Positions 1-10,600 of a DNA stretch of 64,000 nt are shown in pieces (the stretch's first letter is position 1; every line of letters begins with the position of its first letter). Below the pieces are notes generated by a model. That model was given only the letters and a program-made list of their open reading frames with translations, searched no databases and was not told the origin of the DNA. The translations under genes were made by a program, and so were the position numbers. Source of the DNA: Micropterix aruncella (lineage: Eukaryota > Arthropoda > Insecta > Lepidoptera > Micropterigidae). The DNA is taken from NCBI GenBank assembly GCA_944548615.1, contig OX155972.1, positions 727,854-791,853 of the forward strand. Reading direction: 5' to 3'.

Positions 1-2040
1 AACTGAAGTAATCCATGATAATATAAAATATACGGAACCAGAAGAACTAGCTAACATTTTTAATGACTTTTTTATCAATGCTTGTAATACTATAAATAAG
101 GCGCTGCCGTCCAGTCAGAAGGCTAATAATATAGTAGCGGTTCCAGAATCCATATATCTCTATCCAATTACTGAAACGGAGCTAATTTCCTGTATAAAAG
201 GCCTGAAGTCTAAACCTGCGACTGATATTTGGGAACATTCTATGAAACTTTTAAAAGATGCGTCCGCCGTAATTACACCCAAATTGCTTCCCATTTTGAA
301 TAGCTGCCTAAAACTAGGAGTCTTTCCTTCTAAAATGAAAATAGCGAAAGTACTTCCTATTCATAAGAAAGGTTCAAAAACAGAACTAAATAATTTTCGC
401 CCAATATCTTTGGTGCCTTGTTTTGCAAAGGTTTTCGAGAAAATAATTTTCAATCGTCTTTTAGAATTCTTGGATAAAAAGAACATACTATCCAATAACC
501 AGTTTGGATTTAGAAAACATAAATCAATCACCATGGCAATTGGGGAACTAGTAAAGCTCATATTAAAAGCCTTGGACAACTCTCTAAATCCGCTCGCGGT
601 ATTCTGTGATTTGTCCAAGGCTTTCGATTCTGTCAATCATGATATCCTTCTACATAAACTTGAGCTGTACGGATTTAGAGGCAGAACTCTCAATTTAATA
701 AAGTCATATCTTAAAGATAGGTCTCAAATTGTGGAGATAAAGAAAATTAAATCACTCCCAAAACCTATAACATGTGGAGTACCTCAAGGTTCTATTCTGG
801 GTCCGCTATTATTTATTATTTTTATAAATGATGTGGGTGATTCAATGCCCTTAAATTGTAATACATTACTATACGCAGATGACACTAGTTTTGTATTCCA
901 AGGTACAACTAGCGATGAAGTAGGACATAATGCCAACAAATGTCTCTCTGTAGCTAGTAACTGGTTTAAAACGAACCAATTATTATTAAATCCCACCAAA
1001 ACCGTAGCCATGAATTTTGCCTTAAAAAAAGTTAACAATATCAATATTATCATGGACTCTAATAAAGTTCAGGTCGTTAACGCGGCCAAATTTCTAGGTA
1101 TTACAATAGACCAGAAATTAAACTGGAGTCCACATATCGAGAGGCTATCGAAGGAACTGTGTTCTGCTATTTATGCCATACGAAAAATCAAATTTCTAGC
1201 CGGTGAACAAGCCGCAATGAGCACATACTATGCGTGCTTTCATTCGAAGATGGCTTATGGTATCCTAACATGGGGTAATGCACCAGATAGCCATCGTATT
1301 TTTATACTGCAAAAGCAAGCTCTCAGGACGATATTTGGGTTAAAAAGAGACGACCACTGTGCTCCGATCTTTAAAAATAAAAAAATATTAACATTTCAAT
1401 CTGAATTTATATATCAGTGCATAATTTATGCGAAAGCAAATTTGAAAAACGAGGAAAAGCATTCGAGTCTGCATGAACATAACACTCGCAATAAAAATAA
1501 TGTAGTAATCCCCAAAGTGCGGCTTTCTTTATACCAGAGATCATATTTATATTTGGGGTTTAAATTTTTCAACTCATTGCCAGCAGAAATTAAAATACTT
1601 CAAGAGGTTGCATTTAAGAAATGCATAAAAAGAAACTTAGCCATGCATGCTCTCTATAATTTGGTTGAATTTGACAAGGCCGTCTTAGTTTTTAAAAAAT
1701 AAATTAGCTTTTATCAAATTTGTTCTGTATTTTGTCACCGTAGTTTTGATTTCATTGTAAAACTTGTTGTTTATTAACTGATTATTTTAAAATTTCTTGA
1801 TTGACTATTTTTAAAACTTATCGATAGATTATTTAAAAATGTTGTTTACATTTTTTTTTTTGTTATTTGAGTCTGTAAGATTGAATTTTTATAATTGATC
1901 CGATGGTGTCTTGCTTTTACATATAAAAAGTATATGTACACGTAATGAAGTTGTAATAACATCTAGAAAATGTAAAATGACGTATTCCACAGTATGTACT
2001 TTTTGGAATTAATAAAATATGACTATGACTATGACTATGA
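1..2040 (+). mobile_element. LINE (CR1/Jockey type), 3' part with UTR and short repeat tail
   Basis: This element contains the ORF ending at 1702, then an AT-rich 3' UTR. It ends at 2009-2040 with AATAAAAT followed by about four copies of an ATGACT-type hexamer. A short tandem repeat in place of poly(A) is the usual 3' end of CR1-like insect LINEs. The tail abuts an unrelated coding remnant on the other strand, so the element inserted into that older repeat. Confidence 0.85.
2..1702 (+). CDS. non-LTR retrotransposon reverse transcriptase ORF, 5' end outside window
   Basis: This reading frame is open from base 2 to the stop at 1700-1702, so it enters from the left edge; the first ATG at 242 is internal. 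It encodes the reverse transcriptase that copies LINE RNA at a nicked chromosomal target. Visible RT blocks in order are NNFRPISL (about 388-411), FCDLSKAFDS (603-632), CGVPQGSILGP (773-805) and the catalytic YADD (872-883). The thumb and C-terminal region follows, including the HNTRNK motif near 1477-1495 typical of these insect LINEs. The upstream part keeps the linker that normally precedes the RT, and the endonuclease would lie to the left. No frameshift or stop interrupts it, so this is the best preserved element here. The motifs fit the Jockey/CR1 superfamily; I do not settle the clade. Confidence 0.9.
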   Translation, partial: TEVIHDNIKYTEPEELANIFNDFFINACNTINKALPSSQKANNIVAVPESIYLYPITETELISCIKGLKSKPATDIWEHSMKLLKDASAVITPKLLPILNSCLKLGVFPSKMKIAKVLPIHKKGSKTELNNFRPISLVPCFAKVFEKIIFNRLLEFLDKKNILSNNQFGFRKHKSITMAIGELVKLILKALDNSLNPLAVFCDLSKAFDSVNHDILLHKLELYGFRGRTLNLIKSYLKDRSQIVEIKKIKSLPKPITCGVPQGSILGPLLFIIFINDVGDSMPLNCNTLLYADDTSFVFQGTTSDEVGHNANKCLSVASNWFKTNQLLLNPTKTVAMNFALKKVNNINIIMDSNKVQVVNAAKFLGITIDQKLNWSPHIERLSKELCSAIYAIRKIKFLAGEQAAMSTYYACFHSKMAYGILTWGNAPDSHRIFILQKQALRTIFGLKRDDHCAPIFKNKKILTFQSEFIYQCIIYAKANLKNEEKHSSLHEHNTRNKNNVVIPKVRLSLYQRSYLYLGFKFFNSLPAEIKILQEVAFKKCIKRNLAMHALYNLVEFDKAVLVFKK

Positions 2041-2041
2041 A

Positions 2042-2340
2042 ATGCAATAGATACTTCTGATCCGTACTTAAATCAGCTTTGTCCTCCAAAGGAGGAAGGT
2101 TATTTCCAATTGGCAAGAAAGTGACCACAGGAATATTAGCACTGCTTCCTAGCTGCTGACCTATTTCGCCCTTGAACTCATTGAGTCCCTTCGTTTTACA
2201 ATGTATCAAAAAAATGTTGCAATGATAGCTTATTACCATGAAAATTAAACATTGTAAAGGTCTTCCTATTTCCTTTTCGATGAAAGAAATCACACCATTA
2301 TTACGTCCAGTGTTTAGAACAGTTCCATCACACCATGACT
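2042..2340 (-). pseudogene. remnant of a repeated arthropod ORF with CDGT and IEKEIGRPLQ motifs
   Basis: Read on the minus strand this is open from about 2340 to 2042. It starts with a CDGTVLNTGRNNGV-like stretch, then ISFIEKEIGRPLQCLIF, and near its end KGEIGQQL and LSTDQKYLL. From memory this motif order belongs to uncharacterised, mobile-element-associated proteins that recur in many arthropod genomes, but I cannot name a family with certainty. The fragment is cut on its C-terminal side by the tail of the LINE at 1-2040. The adjacent 2341-2575 holds a short plus-strand frame I do not recognise. Confidence 0.45.
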
Positions 2341-2575
2341 GAGTGAATCAGAGCCGGGAACGTAAAAGAATAAATGTTTTCGAGCGGATCAACGAGGGTG
2401 CCAGTACATCTGCAGCTGGGGCGGTTGAAATAATGCAAGTGGATGATGAAATCGCTTCTATATCGACGCCGGACTGTGTAGGTATCGATTGTGTACGATC
2501 GTCGATTATGAAGACACATTGGGCATATAACGGGATATTTACAATGTACATTTTACCATATTTCCCTCCGTTGAA

Positions 2576-3512
2576 AAATGAAATGAAATGAAAAATACCT
2601 TTATTGTACTAACAAAAAAAATGTAAGAAATGTAAGAAATGTAAAGAAAACTTAAATTCTATTTTAACTTAGTACAGACGGCGGGCTTATCGTTTCACGA
2701 TTTCTTACAGCCAACCGTGTAATATTAAATAAAAGTATCAATACAGCTCACATACATAAACATATACACATAAATATACATATACATACATCCAAATATA
2801 CATACATACATAAAAAATATAATTTATAATATAATATATGTATATTATAATAATAAATACATAGAAACTACAGATAAATAATAATAAAAATAACTGCTTA
2901 TATAAAATGATAGATATTACAAAGTTCTTATGCTTCTATCCAGTCAACAACCCAACGAAAGGGGGAAGGGGGGAGGGGATAGGGGGAGGGTTGGTTCTTA
3001 GTTGATATTTTGAGGGAGAAAATGTTTTTCAGTAACGCCTTGACACAGGGCAAGGATGTTGCATGACGAATAGCATGCGGAAGCTGGTTCCAAAGTCGAG
3101 CAGAATGGACGCTAAATGAGTTAGTGAAAAAAGAAGACTGATGTAGTGGAATTGCTATGGTGTTGTCCTGACTTGACCTGAGTGGAACACCATGACTTCC
3201 TAACGGGAGAATGAGGTCTTTAAGGTAAGGAGGTGCTAAGGGACTATTTAGGACTTTATAAAGGAGTGAGAGGGCATGCAGATTTCTGCGCTCACGAATT
3301 CGAAGCCAATGAAGTCCATCGCGATATTCGCTTACGTGATCAAATTTACGCAAGTCGAATATATATCGTATGCAGATATTTTGTAGCCGTTCGAATTTAT
3401 CCAGTATCTTCTCTTTAATATCTATAGTACCGACATCCGTTCCAGTCAGGATAGATAAATTGTAATTGTAATTGATAGTAAAATTGCGATTCCAACTCAT
3501 AATTCTTCTTTT
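2576..3512 (-). mobile_element. LINE 3' end with RT C-terminal coding remnant, minus strand
   Basis: A 190-codon frame (3500 down to 2928) carries the C-terminal part of a LINE reverse transcriptase: LDKFERLQNICIRYIFDL, then WLRIRERRNLHALSLLYK and SVHSARLWNQLPHAIRHA, the standard ending of CR1-like insect elements. The 3' UTR continues to about 2576, where the minus strand reads AATAAAGGTATTTTTCATTTCATTTCAT, an AATAAA signal followed by a pentamer tail. A (CATA)n run at about 2745-2810 lies in the UTR. The catalytic RT domain is missing, so this is a 5'-truncated dead copy. A relative in the same orientation sits at about 9790-9960. Confidence 0.8.
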
Positions 3513-3915
3513 TTACTTATTCCTTCACCGTTCATGCAGCTAGACTCTGAAACCAGCTCCAGCCAGACATCAGAAACGCACCAACGGTTTTTACCTTTCA
3601 AGTGTCTCTGAAAAAGCATTTCATGTCCCTAAATTCCTAGTTATCCTAGGTCTCATCCCATCCTCTCCTATCCTTCGCTCCTTGCGAATTATTCCAAATC
3701 CTAATTTTATTTGAAAAAATGGCATTTTTGTTACTTGATTATTTTTTGTTATGTAATAAGTTTTCTCTTTTTTTTTTGTTAATTTTTAATTTATCTTGGC
3801 ACCTAAATTTTTACACTTCCATGAAGGTTGGCTGTAAGATATTGTATTTTAGGCAATAAGTCCGCCTTTTGTATGTTTTTGTTTAATGTGCAATAAAGAA
3901 TCTCTCTCTATCTAT
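3513..3915 (+). mobile_element. degenerate LINE 3' end, plus strand
   Basis: Translation across 3525-3625 gives a broken version of the same C-terminal motif seen on the opposite strand next door (FTVHAARL.NQLQPDIRNAPTVFTF...LKKHF), with a stop inside. A 3' UTR follows and ends CAATAAAGAATCTCTCTCTATCTAT (3891-3915), again a signal plus simple tail. Two related LINE ends therefore meet 5' to 5' near 3512. Confidence 0.6.
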
Positions 3916-3970
3916 GAATTGTGTTTGATGAGTCTCCGATAATTCGGCACTGTTGCAAGCGCCCAAACAT

Positions 3971-4783
3971 TAGTGATGGGCGTGATTCTCAATTTTAAAT
4001 CACGCGACGATCACGTTACTGGTATTTTATCACGCGTGATAATAACTGCTACTCGTGATTTTCGTGATTGTACTGAAATGTACTGTGAAACGTTAAGTAA
4101 CAAAGTTTCGTCAATGTGGTAACAGAAACGCGCATTATATTTGCTTAATATTTATTAGTAATTAGAAGAATTAGCGTCCAGAAAGATTAACTTTCTCGCT
4201 CTTTTCTTGCTAAGCCGAGTTCGTCTTTCTGAAATAATGTAAGCCACTTGTCCCCAAAAGTTATTTTATTGCTTTAACAAATCATGAGCAAACTAATTTA
4301 CACGAACGATTACGACGCGAGCGATAACAGTGCCCAATTTCATGCGATAAGTGTCAAAATTCACGTTACGTACGAAATGAACGCGCCACTCATCAGTCAT
4401 CGTCCAGCCGGCGCGGGCGTTCGCCAGAACGAACGGCGGATCACTGATCCACTGATCATATCACTGATCCACTGATCGCCGATCACTAGTGATCTAAGAA
4501 TGAACGAAACCAAGTGAACGGTTCAATTAGGCGCTCACCGATCATCGTTCAGTGGCGCGGTCGTTCGACGGCGATCAGTGAGAACGGCCAATCACTGATC
4601 CACCACTGATCAGTGATCGGTCGCGTCGTAGCGGCCACGTAGCGGCGCCGAGTGATGGCAACGCGGTGCTCTTCGTAGCCGTGATTCAAATAGCATGTTC
4701 TTTTAAATTCTCGTAACGCGTTCTTCGTGATTGCAAATATCACACGTTATTGCTATTGCTATTCGTGATCACACCCATCACTA
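3971..4783. mobile_element. hAT-type non-autonomous element (MITE) with 8-bp TSD
   Basis: The ends are inverted: TAGTGATGGGCGTGAT on the left and the complement of TAGTGATGGGTGTGAT on the right. The flanks are CCAAACAT (3963-3970) and TCAAACAT (4784-4791), an 8-bp target duplication with one mismatch, as hAT transposases make. The interior has no long ORF. It carries many copies of an ACTGATC/GATCAGT motif between about 4380 and 4620 and a GTGAT-rich left arm, which could be subterminal transposase binding sites. Confidence 0.75.
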
Positions 4784-4791
4784 TCAAACAT

Positions 4792-5164
4792 ACATAAAAT
4801 AGCTTAGTTTGTGTTTTATATAGAAAATATTATCCGTTACGTACACGTATTCACGTACAACATACGGCCGGTCCATGACATAGCCACACCCCATTTTTCT
4901 TATTAGTTGTTTGTCAGTTTGAGAGCCACTGCTTTACCTCCTCTTTGATATGGAAAGTTAAGCGGATTAACCACTGACGTGCTTGACTAAATAAAAATAT
5001 CTGTTATTCCGTTGTACAATCGGACCAATTTGTCTAATGCAAAGGGTTTCAATACGTGTGCATGTGTAGCTTGGAGAATTACCTGAGAATGTAAAAAAAT
5101 CCCCCCTTTGCCGACTGCGAAAAGGCTTTCGATTATATTGAACATTGAGCAGTTTCTTATGCCG
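4792..5164. other. no recognised feature
   Basis: AT-rich sequence between the hAT MITE and a Penelope-type repeat. I see no coding motif, long inverted repeat or tail. Confidence 0.4.
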
Positions 5165-5179
5165 TATGTTCATAATGAA

Positions 5180-5480
5180 TGGTCCAATGCTGGACTGCAT
5201 ATTTGGTATAACATACCGGTATATTGTATAAGTAATAAATGTTTATCATTATAAATAAGATAAAACGAATTTACCGCGTGAAGTTTGTGGCACCCGTCGT
5301 TTCGGCGACGTTGCAACCGCCGTTGTCCAGGGTAGACTAAAGTAATGTCAATCGTCATCAGTTGTTATGCGGGTAGGCGGCAAAATGCTGCTGTTACTCC
5401 GCAAATTATAATGGTGGTGGGGCGGCGATGTCGGCGCAGGAATTTTGAAAACCGCCGTGCACACAACACTCTGTTCACAC
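5180..5480 (-). mobile_element. Penelope-like element terminal repeat remnant
   Basis: The block ATTATAAATAAGATAAAACG...CCGTCGTTTCGGCGACGTTGCAACCGCCGTTGTCCAGGG..., followed by a GC-rich segment at 5360-5480, matches in order and sequence the repeat arms at 34870-35167, 56301-56933 and 58250-58700. The assignment to Penelope-like elements rests on the 56301-56933 copy, which carries an EIR...NFNRDDA-type coding remnant. There is no ORF here. The right limit is uncertain; similarity fades after about 5480. Confidence 0.55.
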
Positions 5481-5638
5481 ACGTCTTTAACTGCGATATT
5501 TCGAGATTGAAATGTGACTAGCGCGCCCTCTGGTGGACCGATTTCAACTATAGCATTTAAACTCTTGCCATGACCGACACACAAACTCACAGATTCACAG
5601 AGAGACTTTAGTCTGGAAATGGTCCTAATCATCTAGAG

Positions 5639-5668
5639 CCCCCCCCCCCCTCTAGAGGGGGGGGGGGG
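5639..5668. repeat. perfect C12-TCTAGA-G12 palindrome
   Basis: Twelve C, the hexamer TCTAGA and twelve G form a 30-bp perfect palindrome, with a further TCTAGAG just to the left (5632-5638). It could extrude as a hairpin or hold G-quadruplex and i-motif structures. It may also reflect an assembly or polymerase artefact. Confidence 0.9.
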
Positions 5669-5699
5669 AGTCAACATGTATATATCCGTCTTCACTTCC

Positions 5700-6326
5700 A
5701 AAAAAAATTGCGCATTCACAATACTTTACCTCTACCATGAAAGTAATATGAAAGGTGACTAAGACGTAAATTGATAAATGAATTAAACTGGTATTTATCC
5801 TTAAAATTTGATGAAAGTAGTAGGATTAAGAAACATAATTTAAAAAGTCCACAAATAAAAGAGTGACAAAACCAAAACGTGAGATAATTACCTATATGTG
5901 ACTTGTCTGGATCGGAGTTGTCTTGATCGCTTGGTTGTATAATCATAAATGGGAGGAAGGGGGGTGGGGGGGGGGGGGTAGGATGCACATATTGTCTATT
6001 TTCGCCATTATTAACAATCTTTATAACTGTGACACCTTGTTTAACATGCCGAAAGAAAACACACCCTATTTATTATATATAACTCGATTGCAGGCATTGA
6101 CGACTGTGGCTTCATTAAAATATGAGTAAAATCATATCAGTATATAAAAACATTATCAATTTTTTTTGTTCTATTAATAAATGAAGTGCTATACTGACAC
6201 AGTCAAAAGATGTCTAGTGGTGTGGTAAAATCCGAAAAAAAATAAATTAGAATTTTTTTTGTATGTAGTTGTAAATTTGGACAAAATAATGTAATAATTA
6301 GAATTGAATATTACATTTTTCTCTAG
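5700..6326. other. non-coding stretch upstream of first visible hbn exon
   Basis: AT-rich DNA with a G-rich run at about 5957-5980. No upstream hbn coding exon could be recognised. The last bases (TTACATTTTTCTCTAG, ending 6326) form a good polypyrimidine tract and AG acceptor, so this is probably the end of an upstream intron. Confidence 0.5.
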
Positions 6327-6495
6327 ATGGTGATCACGCTATGTTCAAGACTGAGACTACTAGCACTGCCACCTGCTCAGACACAGAAGTGGATCCTTCT
6401 GAAGAAGTTGAGCAGGAGGAGCTGCCAATCATAGCTGAAATGGAGGACCCCTCAAGCGATCCCAACAGCAGACCAAGAAAAATCCGAAGATCAAG
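6327..6495 (+). CDS. hbn: homeobrain-like homeobox gene, first visible coding exon
   Basis: Read from 6329 in phase it encodes GDHAMFKTETTSTATCSD, an acidic linker (EEVEQEELPIIAEMED) and then SRPRKIRRS, the basic N-terminal arm of a homeodomain. The exon is bounded by ...TTTTTCTCTAG (ends 6326) and AG|GTAATT (donor at 6496), leaving a codon split 2+1 that the next exon completes as Arg. Hbn is a nuclear paired-like homeodomain transcription factor of the anterior brain in insects. Because the acceptor is good, an upstream exon with the true start is likely; translation from the ATG at 6341 is the alternative if this were the first exon, since an in-frame TGA lies at 6305. Confidence 0.8.
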
Positions 6496-7268
6496 GTAAT
6501 TTTTAACATTAGGAGACATCGACAATGCTACTAGATTTATACTCGTATATATAACGAATTCGAAAAGAAAAATAGTAAGCGCCATTCACAAAGTAGCAAA
6601 GAAATTCAAAAAACGGGTTTCTAATGCTGGTTTTTACATTTGATAGACAGATTTCCCTAAATTTCGACGAGAATTTTGTAGGTTTACGAGCCCTTTATCT
6701 CCGGCGAACGATCACCCTCCACCATTAATCATCAAAGATGATTTAAAAAAATAACCAAAGCTTAAACTCCCTGAAAGTAATTGATTCGTGAAGAAAACGA
6801 ACGAAAAAATAAAGATAATGAGAAAGTACGTTAATATATTGGCGAATGTTGTTTCCATATATTGGAAGGTCTACCATTTTTCAAAACTATTCAATGTTTC
6901 TGGATCAGCACGCCATGAAATCAAATAAAAACAATCTTGTTCTAATAATTTATATATTTAATAGTAGTCCGTTTCTTAATTATTCATTTTAACAAATCTC
7001 TTCTTCTGTTTAGAAATGATTGAGCGATCTGAATGAATAAAACAAAAAATAGTTATAAAAGTGGTCACTATTTTTAAATATTATCACACAAACCTCATCT
7101 AACTTACCTCGCTAAAAATATCTAGAAATTATGAATTTACAGTTATTTGGTTGAAATTTGTGCTTCCAATACATTAAAAAAAAAACAAGTTTTATAGTTC
7201 AAAGTAACCAATCGCTGACGAAAATGGCAATAAAATTAGTATGAGCCTAATTTAATGATTGCTTACAG
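6496..7268. other. hbn intron, 773 bp, no recognised feature
   Basis: AT-rich intron from donor GTAATT to acceptor TTGCTTACAG. I find no mobile element in it, unlike the next intron. Confidence 0.6.
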
Positions 7269-7392
7269 GACAACTTTCACCACGTACCAACTACACCAAC
7301 TAGAGAGAGCGTTTGAGAAAACCCAATATCCTGATGTCTTCACAAGGGAAGAACTTGCCATGAGGCTGGACCTAAGTGAAGCTAGAGTTCAG
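7269..7392 (+). CDS. hbn: homeobrain-like gene, exon with homeodomain helices 1-2
   Basis: The first base completes an Arg codon; 41 codons follow, covering homeodomain positions about 6-46: [41 protein letters not shown]. The combination [18 protein letters not shown] and [11 protein letters not shown] matches what I know of Drosophila Homeobrain better than Aristaless, Arx or Rx, which differ at several of these positions. The donor CAG|GTGAGT is strong, and the break after Q46 is the standard intron position of paired-like homeoboxes. The next coding base is 26.4 kb away, at 33761. Confidence 0.93.
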
Positions 7393-7407
7393 GTGAGTGT
7401 TTATTAA

Positions 7408-8035
7408 CCCTTCGGCTAAGTAACGACCAAATTTGGTTGCACATCATAACACCGTTGATCATGCTCCCGGAGCGCACAGTAATATTATTTTCTAATTCGA
7501 ACGCATCTTAAAATCCATAAGAAATATCTCATTATTACCATAGATACATAGATGGCCTCTAGAATAAATTTGCGGATATTTCTGGTAAAATTCCATTGTC
7601 AAACATCGTCATTTTTTTTTCGAGAAATCATCAAAAATTTTATTGGTTTTATGAGCTAATATCTAAATATTTTTGTACATAAATAAGCAAACAAAATACA
7701 ACCTTTGATAGAGAATCTAATAAAGATTAGGATAGTATTTACAATTTCTAAATAGGGTTCCGTATTTTTCCGTAAGACAAGTACAAGTTAGAAATGCCGA
7801 GTTTTTTCACTATTTCGAATTTCTCATATTTATTCATAATTATCTAATTATTTTACAAAATGAAACTTCAATATTCTATATACGAAATTTCAATGTGATC
7901 ATTGCACAGTTATTATTGTTATGATTACTATAGTAGCTCTATAGTTATAGTACTTTTTGTCGAGCGTGGCGATATTGCAAGAAATTCCAATAAATTGCCG
8001 CGGTCTACCATGAAATTATGCCGCTACTCGAAGGG
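7408..8035. mobile_element. piggyBac-type MITE, copy 1
   Basis: The ends are CCCTTCGGCTAAG... and ...CTACTCGAAGGG, flanked by TTAA at 7404-7407 and 8036-8039, the signature target of piggyBac transposases. It is 628 bp with no coding capacity. Copies of the same sequence lie at 8913-9563 and 51860-52491. It starts only 15 bases after the end of the preceding hbn exon. Confidence 0.85.
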
Positions 8036-8039
8036 TTAA

Positions 8040-8912
8040 GGTGTTTCGTGATTCCCAAACAATAAGATATAAACAAGAAGATGCTAAAGCGTTATTACTT
8101 TGTGGCTAGTACAGTTGTGTCATTAATTATGGACACTATTATTTATAGATCCTTATTTTCTCTCCTGTGATATTCTTCAAACCGGTTTCAGTTAGGTTAT
8201 GCGACCGAAAGTGACTCTTATGCGACCGAAAGTGAATAATGAAACCAATATTATTGCTAAGGATGCAAGTACACGTGGAGTACATCAAAATACGAAAAAT
8301 ATACATTTTTAATAAATCTGAATGAAGAGTCATATCATATCGGTGTTACCCTACCCTGCAAATCGTTTACTTTTCGCAATTACCCTCTTTAGGGGTAGTT
8401 ACGGGTTGTTAGCGTGCCGGACGGCGGAAGTAACGCCATCTATATGAACGCGTTCGAACTGCCAATATCAAATACAATTAGGATACATTTCAGACCCTAT
8501 TCAATACTGACAATTGAAATGGTTTAAATTTAGTATGAGTAAGTGGTCAACAGCATTCGCGTTCTGTCACCGTTCAATTTAATATTTTTGGAGATCAGTT
8601 TGATAGTTATACCATAATTCAATTTAAAAGAAATTGAAATAATAGTTGCAAAAAAAATATTATAAATTAAGTATATAGACATTTAAATTGTTGATATAAT
8701 TATATTCCTTCTCAAAATAAATTGAGCCAATTTAAAATATTTTATATAGTGCATGTTTAAAGAGTAATTCATATACTTGCTCTCCTCTATCGTGCACTAT
8801 CCCAATCAATACCATTCTTAATCCACGAGCTTGTATTATTGATGCTGCTTCCAGAAATTGCAAATAGAAGACATAACATTAATTTCTAATATAGATATTG
8901 ATCATTTTTCTA
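8040..8912. other. no recognised feature
   Basis: AT-rich intronic DNA between two piggyBac-type MITEs. A local duplication, TTATGCGACCGAAAGTGA, occurs twice near 8195-8236. Nothing else stands out. Confidence 0.4.
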
Positions 8913-9563
8913 CCCTTCGGCTACGTAACCACCAAATTTGGTTGCACATCAAAACACCGTTGACTACGTAACGACCAATATTGGCGGCTTGCTCCCGGAG
9001 CTCACAGTAATATTATTTTCTAACTCGAACGCATCCTAAAATCCATACCAAATATCTTATTATTACCATAGATACATACAGGGCCACTAGAATAATCGCG
9101 CGTCATTTCGGAGATATTTATGGTACAAAAAACCATTGTCAAATATATATTTTTTATTCGGGAAATCATCAAAATTTTTATTGGTTTTTATGAGCTAATA
9201 TCTAAATATTTTTGTATATAAATAAGCAAAACAAAATATTACCCTTGAGAGAAAATCTAATAAAGATTACGATAGTATTTACAATTTCTAAATAGAGTTT
9301 CGTATTTTTTACAAGTTAGAAATGCCGAGTTTTTTCCACTTTTTCGACTTTCTCATATTTATTCATAATTATCTAATTGTTTTACAAAATGAGATTTCAA
9401 TATTCTGTATACGAAATTTCAATGCGATCATTGCACAGTTACTTTTTTAATGATTGCTATAGCACTTCCATAGTTATATTCTTTTAGTCGAGCGCGGCGG
9501 TATTGCAAGAAATTTCAATAAATTGCCGCGGTCTGCCATGAAATTTTGCAGCTACTTGAAGCG
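8913..9563. mobile_element. piggyBac-type MITE, copy 2
   Basis: Same family and orientation as 7408-8035, starting CCCTTCGGCTACG and ending GCTACTTGAAGCG. A TTAA is intact on the right (9564-9567); on the left the site reads TCTA. Mismatches and small indels spread along its length show it has been inactive for some time. Confidence 0.8.
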
Positions 9564-9789
9564 TTAAATATAATTCAATAGAATTCATAAAGAAGATTGT
9601 TGAAAAAAAATGCCCAATTTACGGACTTATCACTACAGCAATCGTACAGTAGACATAGAATTAATAAAGCTAAATTTATAATAAACTTATACAAATATAT
9701 GTCAATAAGTTATGCTAGGGTTAGAGGGAGTATACAAATGTTAGTATTTTTACCATTTTTACTACCCAATGATAATATAGTGATATGTG

Positions 9790-9960
9790 GTTAAAGGCTA
9801 TGTGAAAGCAAATGTTTCTCTAACAAATTATTAAAGTGAGCAACGAAGGTGCATGCCTGACAGAATGTGGGAGCTGATTCGATAAACGAGCAGAATGGAC
9901 CTTAAGAGAGTACGTGTAAACAGAAGAGTGAAATAACGGAATGGCGAGTGTGTCTGAAAA
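9790..9960 (-). mobile_element. LINE C-terminal fragment, minus strand
   Basis: The minus strand reads SVYTYSLKVHSARLSNQLPHSVRHA, the same ending as the LINE at 2576-3512. No tail or RT core remains. The surrounding 9568-9789 and 9961-10280 are AT-rich with nothing recognised. Confidence 0.55.
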
Positions 9961-10282
9961 TGCTAATTATTATTTTGACTTTTTGTAACACTGGGTACAT
10001 ATTAATAATATATTGATGATATTTATTCGTAAAGTAATTACATGAGATTTTTTGATAATGCTAACATTTTCTTGCTATTTTAAACATCATATTTAGGGCC
10101 ATTTTTCTCATTTTTAAGATCATATCTTTTTATTACTTATATTCATTATGTTTTCAATAAACAAAATTTTTCAATAGACACAAATTAATTTGATAATTAG
10201 GAAGAGAAATTTAGTATAAGGGGTTTAGATATTTTTAATTGTATTCTAGTTTGGTTTAGGCGATCTAACTATTGTGCCATCG

Positions 10283-10600
10283 TGCCACACGGCCCGTGGT
10301 GGCACAGTGGTTAGGTCGCCTGATCTTACTTTGTAAGGTTCCGGGTTCGATTCCCGGCTGGGTTACCATTTTCCGTTGGGATAAAATTAAAGGAATTGCA
10401 TTTGAATTCTGTCGATCGAATGCAGTAGCAGGACACACACTTACACATGTTACAAGCACACATCCATATAAACACTTCATAGTAGGGTTGGTTGTAAGAG
10501 ATTGCCGCATGACAATAAACCCGCCCATTATGAAATTTCACAACAAAGAGTAGAAACAAGTCTTGACAGTTTCTATACATAACATTGTAAAGAATTTAAA
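10283..10600 (+). mobile_element. tRNA-derived SINE, copy 1
   Basis: A tRNA-like head has an A box (GTGGCACAGTGGTTAGG, from 10298) and a perfect B box GGTTCGATTCC (10344-10354), the internal RNA polymerase III promoter. A non-tRNA body follows: GTTGGGATAAAATTAAAGGAAT, GTCGATCGAATGCAGTA, a CACA-rich part and GGTTGGTTGTAAGAGATTG...AATAAACCCGCCCATTATG. The same order of blocks recurs at 47738, 55946 and 56976. It is not a working tRNA gene because no acceptor stem closes around the two boxes. Confidence 0.8.

Noticed and set aside
2343..2591. 82-codon plus-strand frame (NQSRERKRINVFERINEG...)
   Set aside because: Ser/Ala-rich start looks protein-like, but no motif, no splice context and an opposite frame of similar length; unsupported as a gene.
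10298..10360. tRNA gene call from the A and B boxes
   Set aside because: No paired acceptor stem, and the same head is followed by a shared non-tRNA body in other copies: a SINE.
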